64,000 nt of DNA from Lucinisca nassula (lineage: Eukaryota > Mollusca > Bivalvia > Lucinida > Lucinidae). Of this stretch, positions 53,864-62,980 are shown piece after piece. Numbering within the stretch: position 1 is the first letter of the stretch; each line of letters opens with the position of its first letter. The stretch covers positions 122,718,742 to 122,782,741 of the forward strand of contig OY757025.1 in NCBI GenBank assembly GCA_963580285.1, given 5' to 3'. The notes beneath the pieces are model-generated. The model was not told where the DNA came from. It worked only from the letters and a program-made list of their open reading frames with translations, and did no database searches. Made by a program: the position numbers and the translations under genes.

Positions 53864-53970
53864 CCCATGCAACGAAAATCTGTAACAGTGACGGTACCTG
53901 GTTTCGACACCCAGACACATTAAACATATGGACCAACTATTCCCAGTGTTTCGATTCAAGTATTGTGGAG
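53864..53970 (+). CDS. Class B1 GPCR (calcitonin-receptor-like), ectodomain exon 2 seen
   Basis: A 107-bp exon, acceptor TTTTTTTTTAAG and donor GTAAGC (53971). After completing the split codon it reads [17 protein letters not shown], then WTNYSQC, then an acidic end. These carry the last two ectodomain cysteines, the conserved GTW and RHP motifs, and an N-glycosylation site NYS. This C-x-x-x-G-x-W...N-Y-x-x-C pattern is the C-terminal half of the class B hormone-binding domain and looks most like calcitonin receptors. It ends in phase 0, matching the TM1 exon. Confidence 0.9.
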
Positions 53971-54049
53971 GTAAGCTAGCTGTTGAAAATCAAAGGACTG
54001 AAAGAGTTTAATGGCCCAGTCAACAGTATTTGAGCCATTTTTGAGCCGG

Positions 54050-54300
54050 TCAGTTTACCTATCCACACTTTTCCTGGGCAGGCTCCTACGTAAGCGGTTA
54101 ACCAGTTCAGTGCACATTCTTTCGCCCAGAAACTGACAGCTGCCTTTCTTGAATCAGCGGAAGGGATAAAATGACCGCAGAAAAGATTTCATGAACAATC
54201 TCCACGAAAGAATTTTGCCAACCCCGGCAGGTGTCGAACCCGTGTCCTCCTGATTACCAGTCGGACCCGCATCCGACTGAGGCCGGCAAAACACTGAAAC
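54050..54300 (-). mobile_element. tRNA-like SINE P, copy 1
   Basis: The minus strand has ACACGGGTTCGACACCTGC (B-box-like), CTTCCGCTGATTCAAGAAAG, GCAGCTGTCAGTTTCTGG, CTGGTTAACCGCTTACG and GCCTGCCCAGGAAAAG, matching 63525-63790. The AACCGCTTA...CTGCCCAGG segment is shared with H. Confidence 0.7.
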
Positions 54301-54384
54301 CACTGTCTTAGCTGAGTAAACGGTCCTGAACGGAGAATTGGGCTGCTTTGTTGAAACCTTAATATCTCGTTCTTTTAGTAAAAC

Positions 54385-54455
54385 AGTTTAGATACTGATC
54401 AGATGCCACATTATGTGGCGTCTGATCTGGGTCTAAACTGTTTGCCAATGTCCCA
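54385..54455. repeat. E-type palindrome
   Basis: AAAACAGTTTAGATACTGATC AGATGCCACA / TGTGGCGTCTGATCTGGGTC TAAACTGTTTG, a long imperfect palindrome. TTAA boundaries were not established. Confidence 0.72.
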
Positions 54456-54548
54456 GTAGATGCGTCCAGTCAATGTTTTACAATAAGCTTTCTTTTACAA
54501 AGCAATCTGACGTCAAAATGACAAGAAAAGCAGTCTATTTTCTATTAA

Positions 54549-54826
54549 CATCACGTGAACAAGTCCATGAAATGAAGACCCCCCTAAACCCCACTTTATA
54601 TAGAGAAAACTGGGGATACGGGGTAAACATTATTTTCCTTATTACTGCTCCAAGACATAGGTTGTGGGTACTCGTTAGAACCGCCTCAATGAGGCGGTTC
54701 TAACGAGCACCCAAAACCTATGTTTGGTGTATAAATAAGAAAATTAGCACACATTTTCATCAGAAAAATAGCCATTTTGGAGATGTGAAAAATTGAACTA
54801 TGTCGCACGGGTGTGTTATCGTAATG
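54549..54826 (+). mobile_element. Family B MITE
   Basis: CATCACGTGAACAAGTCCATG to GGGTGTGTTATCGTAATG, 278 bp, with perfect core GTACTCGTTAGAACCGCCTC / GAGGCGGTTCTAACGAGCAC. Confidence 0.9.
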
Positions 54827-54915
54827 AAACCCGTTACATGTACCTGGATTTGCTACAAATCAGTGATAGTGACGTAGACATCAGCGGTGAAGAGCTTCTG
54901 TGATTGGTAACTTCA

Positions 54916-55109
54916 ACCCCTTCTCTTGCTGAATATTCATTTAAGCCACACCCATTTCTGTCTATCAACCAATCAAATTACTTGCTACAAATTCATAAAC
55001 TGAATGTCAAACAGTGTAGATCCTGATCAGATGGCTTCTTCAGAAGCCATCTGATCTGGATCTACACTGTTTCCAAAGATATGGGCTGTCGTGAACAGCA
55101 AGATAAGGG
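54916..55109. mobile_element. TTAA-type MITE, family E2, copy 2
   Basis: CCCCTTCTCTTGCTGAATA to ACAGCAAGATAAGGG with TTAA at 55110-55113; the left site reads TTCA. The core GATCCTGATCAGATGGCTTC / GAAGCCATCTGATCTGGATC is nearly identical to the 11186 copy. Confidence 0.82.
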
Positions 55110-55164
55110 TTAAATCGACCAAAAAACATTATTCCTTCAAAACTTTTTATAGCTGACTATCGCA

Positions 55165-55305
55165 AAATAGAAGTGAAAGCAATGATCAGGAATCGATACA
55201 ATTAACCCACAGCTCCCATCAGAGACATCAAAGGGAAAGAAACACAAACATGAAATAACTAGACCCTAATGGAGGCACCAATAAGGACAGTTACTTTCCT
55301 AAAAA
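55165..55305 (-). mobile_element. PLE 3' tail copy (D-b), short
   Basis: AAATAGAAGTGAAAGCAATG to GACAGTTACTTTCC on the minus strand, with a small deletion near AATGGAGGCACCAATAAGG. Confidence 0.83.
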
Positions 55306-55949
55306 TGACACAGGCTGCCATTTCTTCGCAGTTTGTTATGTATAAGATGACATTATGTGGTGTATTCCTTGCTACTAAAGAATGTACCTTTTTATAGAAC
55401 ATACTTAAACACCACTACAGCTGGTGTAAAGAGAATGAATGTCTCTGGAGTTTGGTGTATCGTATTGCCTGTGTTGTTTACGTTGCCGAAACACGCGAGC
55501 GTGATATACAGCTAGGGTTTAATCGTTCTACTCCCGTCTTATCACAGACTCTTCTTGTATTTTAGAAACACAAAAAAGCGTTATACCTTCAGTATATCAG
55601 TTGTTCTACTAGTGATACTGCTATATACATGTATTACAGGGGATTCAGTATATCACTTTTCTTCCCTTTTTTATTTGATATTTCAGAAACACTGGCGACT
55701 GATATACCTGTACAAGTATTACAGGGGCGTTAGTTTATCCTTGTTATTCTCTTAATGTCTGTTTTATTTGATATACATGCATTACAGGGGATTCAGTATA
55801 TCACTTGTTCTTCTCTCGATATCTGCTTTAGTTGATATTTCAGAAAAACAAGCGTATTACAAGGATTTGGTTATTCTCTTGATACGAGCGTATTTGTTTA
55901 TTTGACACATCAGAAACACAAGCGAGTGGTATACTGGGTGTTTATTATA

Positions 55950-56295
55950 CAGTCGAACTTCAATGGCTCGAACAACTTTGGGACCTTGAAAATCTGTTCG
56001 AGACAGGGGTAGTTCGAGCCACTGAGGGTTACTGTCAGGCGGCATAACGAGATACTTTTATACATCTTTTCGGTGTTCTATAATGAATATGTATGCTGTG
56101 TGTACTCATTAGAATCGCCTCATCGAGGCGATTCTAATGAGTACACACACCATACATTTGCAAGATAAAAGACTAAAATTTCCTTAATTATCCCCCACTT
56201 TTCTTATGTAGGGGATTTCGCCAGGGGCTCAAGAATGTGTTCGACTCCTCCATGGTAACCGAGCCATCGGTGTTCGAGACATCGAAGTTCTACTG
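55950..56295. mobile_element. Family C MITE, copy 2 (346 bp)
   Basis: TA-flanked; CAGTCGAACTTCAATGGCTC and GAGACATCGAAGTTCTACTG ends. Core GTACTCATTAGAATCGCCTC / GAGGCGATTCTAATGAGTAC is perfect. Confidence 0.92.
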
Positions 56296-56831
56296 TATTT
56301 TTTTATATTTCAGAAACACAAACGAGTGATATGCATGTATTTCAGGGGCTTCATTTTATCATACATTTAGTATAAAATACTTAGTTTATGAATATGCGAT
56401 ACGAACGTGACACCAATGCACGTATCACGCTTGCACGTGCTGCCATATCGCATGGGCTTTATCATACCCCAAAAATCCATATCACAACCCTTTATCGCAT
56501 CCCTAAGCCTTTATCATACCTATGACGTCACCCTATTCGGAACACGCGGCGTTCTTCCTTTTGCGGCATTTCGCATTTGTTGTTCAGGACGCCATTTGCA
56601 ATTTGCAATATTTTCGTCTGTTCGAACTGTTTGGCAAAAAAAAAAAAAAAAAAAACATGGCACGGCGCAGCGAATACGAGAGAAAAATTGGCGAAAGAAA
56701 CGATGAAGTGGATTGCTGACGGACTTTTGGATCTCTTGCTTTTGTATTAGGCAGATGTAATTAATACAATTTATTTTGAACATTTTTTTTTTAAAAAAAA
56801 GAAATGTATGATAAATAGATTATGATATGGC

Positions 56832-56956
56832 ATTTTTCATGTCATACCCCATATCAGCCCTCGACCCATATCAGCCCTCGGGCCTTCGGCCCTCGGGCTG
56901 ATATGGGAGTCTCGGGCTGATATGAGTATGATATGAAAAATGCCATATGATAATCT
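56832..56956. repeat. Long nested hairpin
   Basis: ATATGGCATTTTTCATGTCAT, CATATCAGCCCTCG (twice) and GGGCC, then a three-base loop and the inverse: GGCCCTCGGGCTGATATGGG, CTCGGGCTGATATGAG and ATGATATGAAAAATGCCATAT. Arms are about 60 bp. Confidence 0.88.
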
Positions 56957-57220
56957 CTATGTATCACATGCTGTTCCTTTGATATCTGTTTTATTTGATA
57001 TTTCAGAAACACAAGATAGTGATAGCTGATTATAACTTGGGCTTTTGTATATCACATTTTCTTCTCTTGATATCTGTTTTATTTGATATTTCAAAAACAG
57101 AAGATAGTGATATACATGTAGTACTGGGGCTTCAGTTTATCCCTTGTTCTTCCCTTGATGTCTGTTGCATTTGATACTTCAGACACACAAGCGAGTAATA
57201 CACTGGTATTACATGGCCTC

Positions 57221-57542
57221 TAAATTGCGACGGAAGTCAGGGCGAGGAATCTGGCCACGTAAAATCGATTTAAACCCCACAGTGGAATTCGTTTCACTGA
57301 CCGTTCCAAGGCGGTTCTTCCGTCGCGGTTTATTTTTATTATGGCTTGTCTTACAGTGTGTTTGCCGCTTATATTATTTTGTTTTGGATTTTGTGGGAAA
57401 GTATCTGTTCTTTTGGCTTTCCGCTATTGATGTTTCCATTAGGGTCTAGTTGTTTCATGCTTGTGTTTCTTTCCCTTTGGTGTCTCTGATGGGTGATGTG
57501 GGTGAATTGAATCGATTCCTGATCATTGCCTTCACATCTATT
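57221..57542 (+). mobile_element. PLE 3' tail copy (D-b)
   Basis: AAATTGCGACGGAAGTCAGG to GCCTTCACATCTATTT; its 3' end abuts K. Confidence 0.87.
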
Positions 57543-57870
57543 TATTAAACGAATTGAGGAAAATGGATAAAATGCGAGGCTTTGCCGAGCATTTTATCCC
57601 TGTTCTTCAACGAGTTTAATAAATTCAATAATACATGAGCACGAATGCAAGATTCTATTTATCATATGACATTTAAAAGGCATTTTATTCACGACTGTTT
57701 TACAAAAATGTCAATATTCAGCCATCAGTAAACCGACGTCGTTAAGGACGTCGTATATGTAACGTTACGGGGCTTATCTAAATAATTTGCGTATTTAATC
57801 CACTAGTGAATTATCGAATTTATTACATGACGTAATTTCATTCTCAGACAGGACGTCATAATTATGATAA
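57543..57870 (+). repeat. Family K repeat, best copy
   Basis: GAATTGAGGAAAATGGATAA, hairpin GGATAAAATGCGAGGC / GCCGAGCATTTTATCC, CGAGTTTAATAAATTCAATA, TTCAGCCATCAGTAAAC and AGGACGTCGTATATGTAACG. Partial copies lie at 1-104, 4530-5095 and 31749-31812. Confidence 0.75.
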
Positions 57871-57940
57871 ATACATGTATTTCAGGGCTTTAGTACATTA
57901 AATGTACTTCTGTTGATATCTGTTATATTTGATATTTCAG

Positions 57941-58032
57941 AAACACAAGCGAGTGATATACATGTATTACTGGGGCTTTAGTATATCAATTGTTCTTCTC
58001 GTGATATCTCTGTTCATCTTCTCCTTCTTTAG
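57941..58032 (+). CDS. Class B1 GPCR (calcitonin-receptor-like), TM1 exon
   Basis: A 92-bp exon with acceptor TTGATATTTCAG and strong donor GTGAGT (58033). It reads KHKRVIYMYYWGFSISIV followed by LLVISLFIFSFF and the first two bases of Arg or Ser: a basic juxtamembrane stretch and one hydrophobic helix. The pattern (YY...SISxxxLxISLxIFxxF) and position after the ectodomain fit TM1 of calcitonin-type receptors. It enters in phase 0, exactly where the previous exon ended, and leaves in phase 2. It is the only intact member of a repeated exon family. Exons for TM2-TM7 are not in the remaining 6 kb. Confidence 0.88.
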
Positions 58033-58082
58033 GTGAGTAATTTACAAGGTATGTTATTTTGGTTCAAAGATACGCTTAGGAT

Positions 58083-58228
58083 AAAGCTGTAAAAAAATGT
58101 CATTTTCGAAAGTAAATCGGCGGTTTTACGGTCAGAAATTTCGTTTAACGTCGCCGTAAAACGGACTTGGCGACGTTAAAACTGACCATTTACATCCCCA
58201 AATGATAATTGTTAATAAAATTATCCTC
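58083..58228. repeat. Large foldback (family Q), copy 2
   Basis: AATGTCATTTTCGAAAGTAA ATCGGCGGTTTTACGG is inverted by GTTAAAACTGACCATTTAC ... AAATGATAATT. Diverged from 33852 but with the same plan. Confidence 0.75.
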
Positions 58229-58272
58229 ATTCTAATGCACGTATGCACTGTCTTTGTTTAAAATACTTTCTC

Positions 58273-58504
58273 TTTACGAAAACACGCCCGTACAAATACA
58301 TTGTAAACTTTATCGCCGAAAAAAATGAAATTTTTAAGATGAAATAAATGTGATTTTTTTTCTTATTTCTGCTCAAAAAATGGATTGTAAGTACAAACAA
58401 TAATCTATATTTTAGAGCAGATATAAGACAAATAATGTATACCCCGTATGAACCCCAGTTTGACTATATAAATGTAGGGTTCAAGAAGGTCATGTTGTCG
58501 TGAT
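58273..58504 (-). mobile_element. Decayed A/B chimera MITE
   Basis: The left is A-like (TTACGAAAACACGCCCGTAC). The palindrome is reduced to ATGGATTGTAAGTACAAAC AATAATC. The right carries AATGTATACCCCGTATGAAC and GTTGTCGTGATG, which is closer to B. Confidence 0.7.
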
Positions 58505-59229
58505 GTATTGTCAAAAAATGACCAGCGCTGTGAGCTGCATAAAACCATATTCCAGCCAATGAAACACGACGTTACACGATGACTTCGAGTTTCCGACAGT
58601 ATATCGCAAAATATATCGTCGCAAATTGTTGACGTTGTCCCATCGGACGCTGCGTTACATACGCAGTTGAATTTTTTTTTATAATAGTTGTGTGAAAACA
58701 AGGGTTTAGTTCATGCAAAGTTGCGTACCCCTAAAGGAAAAACTGAATTGGTGAGGTAAACCGTCGGTCTTGTTTTCGCTAAATTCGAGTAACGGCGACG
58801 CGTCAGCACCACATATCTGCAAGTGAAAGGTTCGGTAATTACGAGGTTAGGTTTTCGACAGTATATCGTAAATATCAGAAGTTATTGAATCAGATGTTGC
58901 AATAAAATTCGCAAGTTAATTAGCATTAATTTATCTATTTTGCTTCCGTTTATAAAAATAAACTTATTTCTTCTTATGCATGACAATATCTTTGCGTCTG
59001 CTCTTATGATTATTAGCTCAGACAAATTAATATTTTCCCTTCAGTATAACCAGATAATCCTCGAACACAGTTCTGCAGCATGAAACTATCAGGGAAGTTC
59101 TCGAAACTTGACATATTAGCAATATCAGTACGCCCCAGTAACGACATTATGCTTTGTGTCAGTGACAAGATTCCATCTTCTCTTACAGGAAGCATTAATA
59201 CTACAGTTCGATTGTCCTGCTGAGTAACT
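58505..59229. other. Unassigned, with one open frame
   Basis: GACAGTATATCGCAAAATAT and GACAGTATATCGTAAATAT at 58593 and 58858 suggest weak repetition. A 60-codon minus frame (59013-59195) and an overlapping plus frame are open, but neither resembles a family I know and no clear splice pair supports them. Confidence 0.3.
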
Positions 59230-59384
59230 TAATTTAGCCAAATCTGTTTCTCACCTTTAACCAGTCAGATTACTTTTTGTACAAAAAATTTAAATATCAA
59301 ACAGTGTAGATGTTGATACGATTCAGAAACCATTTATCTCTACTGTTTGCAAATGAAGTGCATAATCTGGTTCAGTAGGGTGAG
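59230..59384. mobile_element. Decayed E2 MITE
   Basis: TCAAACAGTGTAGATGTTGAT and TATCTCTACTGTTTGCAAAT are E-core remnants; it ends GTGAGGG then TTAA (59385-59388). Confidence 0.6.
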
Positions 59385-59514
59385 GGTTAATGTTTTATAT
59401 TTACAGTCACAGTGAATATACAAAACCCTTAAAGTTATCTACTGAATCGCATTGTTGTCAATACATTGACTCACGTGATGTCAGTGACGTCATATGATCA
59501 TTAAGTGACTTCCA

Positions 59515-60986
59515 GCAGGAGCTTGGTGGTACTAAGACCTATGAACTTCAGCCTTTGGCTGAAGAGAGAGCTATAGTAGATAAACATGTTTGTCTTTCAG
59601 CCACCAAGTTTGCTGTGTGTGTTAACGAAGGCCAAGACAAGCTTCCTACGCTATACTGGTTACCAAAACTTCATAAAAAACCTTACAAAGCACGGTTTAT
59701 TGCAAATTCTAGTTCTTGCACTACCACTGAACTTTCTAAATTATTAACTTCCTGTCTTACTGCTATTAAAACGCATGTAATTAAATATTGTGATAAAGTC
59801 TTTGAAAGATCAGGAAGAAATCTGTTTTGGTCTATAAAAAATTCGAATGATGTTTTAAATAAATTGAAATCCAGACAGTTTCGTGCTTCTAGTCTGTCTA
59901 CCTACGATTTTTCCACTCTTTACACTACACTTCCTCATAATCTTATAAAAGAAAAGCTTAATGATTTAATTGAATGGGCTTTTCACAGAGAAGATTCTCT
60001 CTATCTTGCATGTAATGTCAGAAATGCATTTTTCACTTCTAAAGAGCATGAGAGTTATACACTTTGGTCATGTCAGAAAGTGTGTGATGCCCTCACCTTT
60101 CTGCTTGACAATATTTATGTTGGATTCGGTGCTGGGTTGTTTGGGCGGATTGTGGGTATTCCGATGGGTACTAATTGCGCACCTCTTGTGGCTGGTCTGT
60201 AATTGTATTGTTATGAAAGAGACTTCATTTTGTCGCTTTCCATTGATAACCAATCTGAAATTATTGAAGCTTTTAGCTCTACTTCTAGATATTTAGATGA
60301 TTTATTAAATATTGATAATACCTATTTTGATGGTTTGATCAGTCAGATTTACCCCCTAGAACTTCAGTTAAGTAGAGCAAGTTCTTCTGATACCGAGGCC
60401 CCGTTTTTGGATTTACATCTGTCTATTGTAGATGGATTTGTTTCGTGCAAAATTTATGATAAACGCGATGACTTTGATTTTGGGATTGTAGGTTTTCCTT
60501 TTTTGGATGGTGGTGTTCCTCGTGCGCCGTCCTGTGGCGTTTATATTTCGCAATTAATGACTTGCTAGAGTGTGTAGTCATGTAACTGACTTCAACACTC
60601 GTGGTGGGTTATTAACGGCTAAACTCCTTAATCGGGGTTATCGGTACCATAAACTACGCAAAGCCTTTTCAAAATTTTATAGACGCCATTCTGATTTAAT
60701 TTCAAAATTCAATATTGGACTTAAATCTCTTCTGCGGCAGGGTCTGTCGGAGCCCGAATTTTATGGTGACTTAGTATGTGGATTCGGAGGGATGTATAAC
60801 CGCAATGACTTCAGCACCCAATTTCGTAAAATCATTCTTCGGTGTGGAAGGATTGGGTACAACATGGATATTATACGACAGACTGCATGCATGGTAGTTA
60901 ACCCAATCACGGTTGGCAACTTTGCTTCCCTCTTTAATTGCACGCCGGTGGGTCAGGCCTCAGATTCTATGACGGCTCCAACGTAA
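59515..60986 (+). pseudogene. PLE reverse transcriptase, two lesions
   Basis: The frame is open from the 5' break; no upstream Met is needed, and the codon at 59555 is TTG inside the frame, not a real start. In order: LYWLPKLHKKPYKARFI, then motif A STYDFSTLYTTLPH, then motif B GIPMGTNCAPLVAG, motif C SRYLDDLLNI, then a long C-terminal block (FYRRHSDLISKFNIGL, LSEPEFYGDLV, VVNPITVGNFASLFNC). TAA at 60200-60202 replaces a sense codon right after motif B. A 2-base deletion near 60560 shifts the frame into 60570-60986. RT motif style and the LPKxHK signature suggest a Penelope-like enzyme, related in general to telomerase RTs. No GIY-YIG nuclease is seen. Inactive as written, but recently so. 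Confidence 0.85.
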
Positions 60987-61171
60987 AGGCTTATTGAAAA
61001 TTAAAGAGATAATGTTGGTTGGTGCCTGATGCTCTGTCTCTGGTCGGGCTCATCGGAGTCTAACTGTTGGTTTTCTTTTGCTCCAGCATTTCAGTGGTTT
61101 CTTGCTGTCGAGTCCTCACCGTTGTCTCACCTCTGTGGTTCTTTGATTTCTGTGTTCACGGAGATGTTGCA

Positions 61172-61217
61172 CTGATGAGTTAGGAGGCCTTCATGTGGAC
61201 TGAACAAATTATTTGTC
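61172..61217 (+). ncRNA. Hammerhead-ribozyme-like segment in PLE 3' region
   Basis: CTGATGAG is followed by a ~20-base variable part ending GGAC, then TGAAC and a short AT stem AAATTATTTG before TC. This order resembles a type I hammerhead with a minimal stem III, which Penelope-like elements are known to carry. One A of the conserved GAAA is missing, and stem II is weak in this copy, though it pairs well in the copy near 39520. Probably degenerate. Confidence 0.35.
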
Positions 61218-61576
61218 TAAATCGCGACGGAAGTAAGGGCGAGGATTGTGACCACGCAAAATCGATTTAAGCCCCCCAGTGGAAATCTTCCACTGACCGT
61301 TCCAAGGCGGCTCTTCTGTTGCGATTTATTTATGTTGTTGTTTGTTACTTACTGTGTGTATCACTTGTGTCTTTTAATTTTGGATTGCCATATGGCCATT
61401 TTGTGGGAAAGTAACTGTCCATATGGCCTTCCTTTGTTTAGGTTTCCATTATGGTCTGGTCGCTTAATGTTTGTATTTCTTTCCCTTTGGTGTCTTTTAT
61501 GGATGGAGTAAGTTAATTGTATCAATTCCTGATCTTTGTTTTACTTCTACTTTCCAAATAAATCATGGTTCTCTCA

Positions 61577-61680
61577 AGTATGATTGGACGATGGGACCTT
61601 ATGACAGCGGCAGTGCGCTGTTGCCGCCAAAAGGTGGCCATCGTGAAATCATACTGGAGAGAATCATTGTTTATTTTGGC
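61577..61680. repeat. Short inverted pair (V)
   Basis: TATGATTGGACGATGGGACC and GTGGCCATCGTGAAATCATA are partly inverted around a GGCAGTGCGCTGTTGCC hairpin. A related half is at 26087. Confidence 0.55.
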
Positions 61681-61717
61681 GTCAGTATAAGCAATAATGG
61701 TAACCTTTTTAAATGTA

Positions 61718-62063
61718 CAGTAGAACTTCAATGGCTCGAACACCGATGGCTCGTTCCCCATGGCTGGGTCGAACTCGTACTTGAGCCCCTAGGGAAATCC
61801 TCAAGATAAGAAATAGTAGGGGATGATTAAGGAGATTTTAGTATTTTATCTTGCAAATGCGTGCTGTGTGAACTCATAAGAATCGCCTCGATGAGGCGAT
61901 TCTAATGAGTACACACAGCAAACATTTTCATTATCTAACATCGAAAGATGTTCAAAAGTATCTCGTTATGCCTCTTGGCAGTGACCTTCAGTGGCTCGAA
62001 CTACCGCAGTCTCGAATAAATTTTCATGGTCCCAAAGGGGTTCGAGCCATCGAAGTTCGACTG
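61718..62063. mobile_element. Family C MITE, copy 3 (346 bp)
   Basis: TA-flanked; CAGTAGAACTTCAATGGCTC and GAGCCATCGAAGTTCGACTG ends; core ACTCATAAGAATCGCCTC / GAGGCGATTCTAATGAGTAC. Confidence 0.92.
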
Positions 62064-62088
62064 TACATTGAAGTATGAATAACTCCGG

Positions 62089-62545
<457 letters not shown>

Positions 62546-62910
62546 ACAAAACTGTTCATGTGGGGTACCAGGCATGTGAGTTCCACAATACCTTATGGGT
62601 CCGTCTTGTGGGGAACTGCCAGTGTCTCTCGTTTTAAAGGAAGGTATTTGTTGTTCTTCAAGCTTTTTCATTATCGTCGTCTTCCATTTCACTGTACGCA
62701 TCATTTGCATTTCCTTTTTTGATAAATTTAGCACATTACGAAGACACAAATGAATGTTTTTCAACTAACTGGAAAAAAATCGCTTCTTTCAAGGAGACAT
62801 CCGGCCAATATTAAATATGGAAATCCTTTTGAATACGTTTTGTACTTTGTAGTGTTCTTATTTTGGCAAATATTCACGTAACGGCCCATATTTGCAAACT
62901 GTGTGCATTG

Positions 62911-62980
62911 TCATGTGGGGAACTGTGTAGTGCTTTCTGGGGTACTACCCCAGAACGAATAACACAGTTCCCCACAAGCC
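62911..62980. repeat. Short hairpin
   Basis: TGTGGGGAACTGTGT is inverted by ACACAGTTCCCCACA, and GGGGTAC / GTACCCC lies inside. Confidence 0.75.

Larger units (their letters stand above)
55560..57220 (+). repeat. Degenerate tandem copies of the TM1 exon 5' part
   Basis: GATATTTCAGAAACACAAGC-like units start at about 55566, 55687, 55844, 55914, 56314, 57007, 57094 and 57183. Several headless copies (TACATGTATTACAGGGGATT) lie between. Each repeats the acceptor and roughly the first 65 bp of the exon at 57941, then CTTGATATCTGTTTTATTTG. None has a donor at the exon end, and several contain stops. The array is broken by a C MITE, a hairpin-bearing insert and D plus K. Confidence 0.85.
53971..57940 (+). 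other. Receptor intron, 4.0 kb
   Basis: Donor GTAAGC at 53971; acceptor TTGATATTTCAG ending 57940. Contains a P SINE, E, B, E2 and D elements, then the TM1-exon repeat array with C, a long hairpin, D and K inserted in it. Confidence 0.8.
59509..61556 (+). mobile_element. Penelope-like element, best-preserved copy (D-a type)
   Basis: A 5'-truncated element containing most of the RT ORF and the complete 3' UTR and tail, ending TTTTACTTCTACTTT. The 3' UTR (about 570 bp after the stop at 60984-60986) is the source sequence that defines all D copies. It carries the CTGATGA segment (61172), a short C run (61271-61277) and the terminal block. Confidence 0.85.

Noticed and set aside
59013..59195. 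60-codon minus frame and overlapping plus frame as TM2 exon of the receptor
   Set aside because: Peptides do not resemble class B TM2, and no correct-phase acceptor/donor pair was found.
929..62063. Palindrome cores as Rho-independent terminators
   Set aside because: Genome context is metazoan; no U-tract follows and they sit in transposons.
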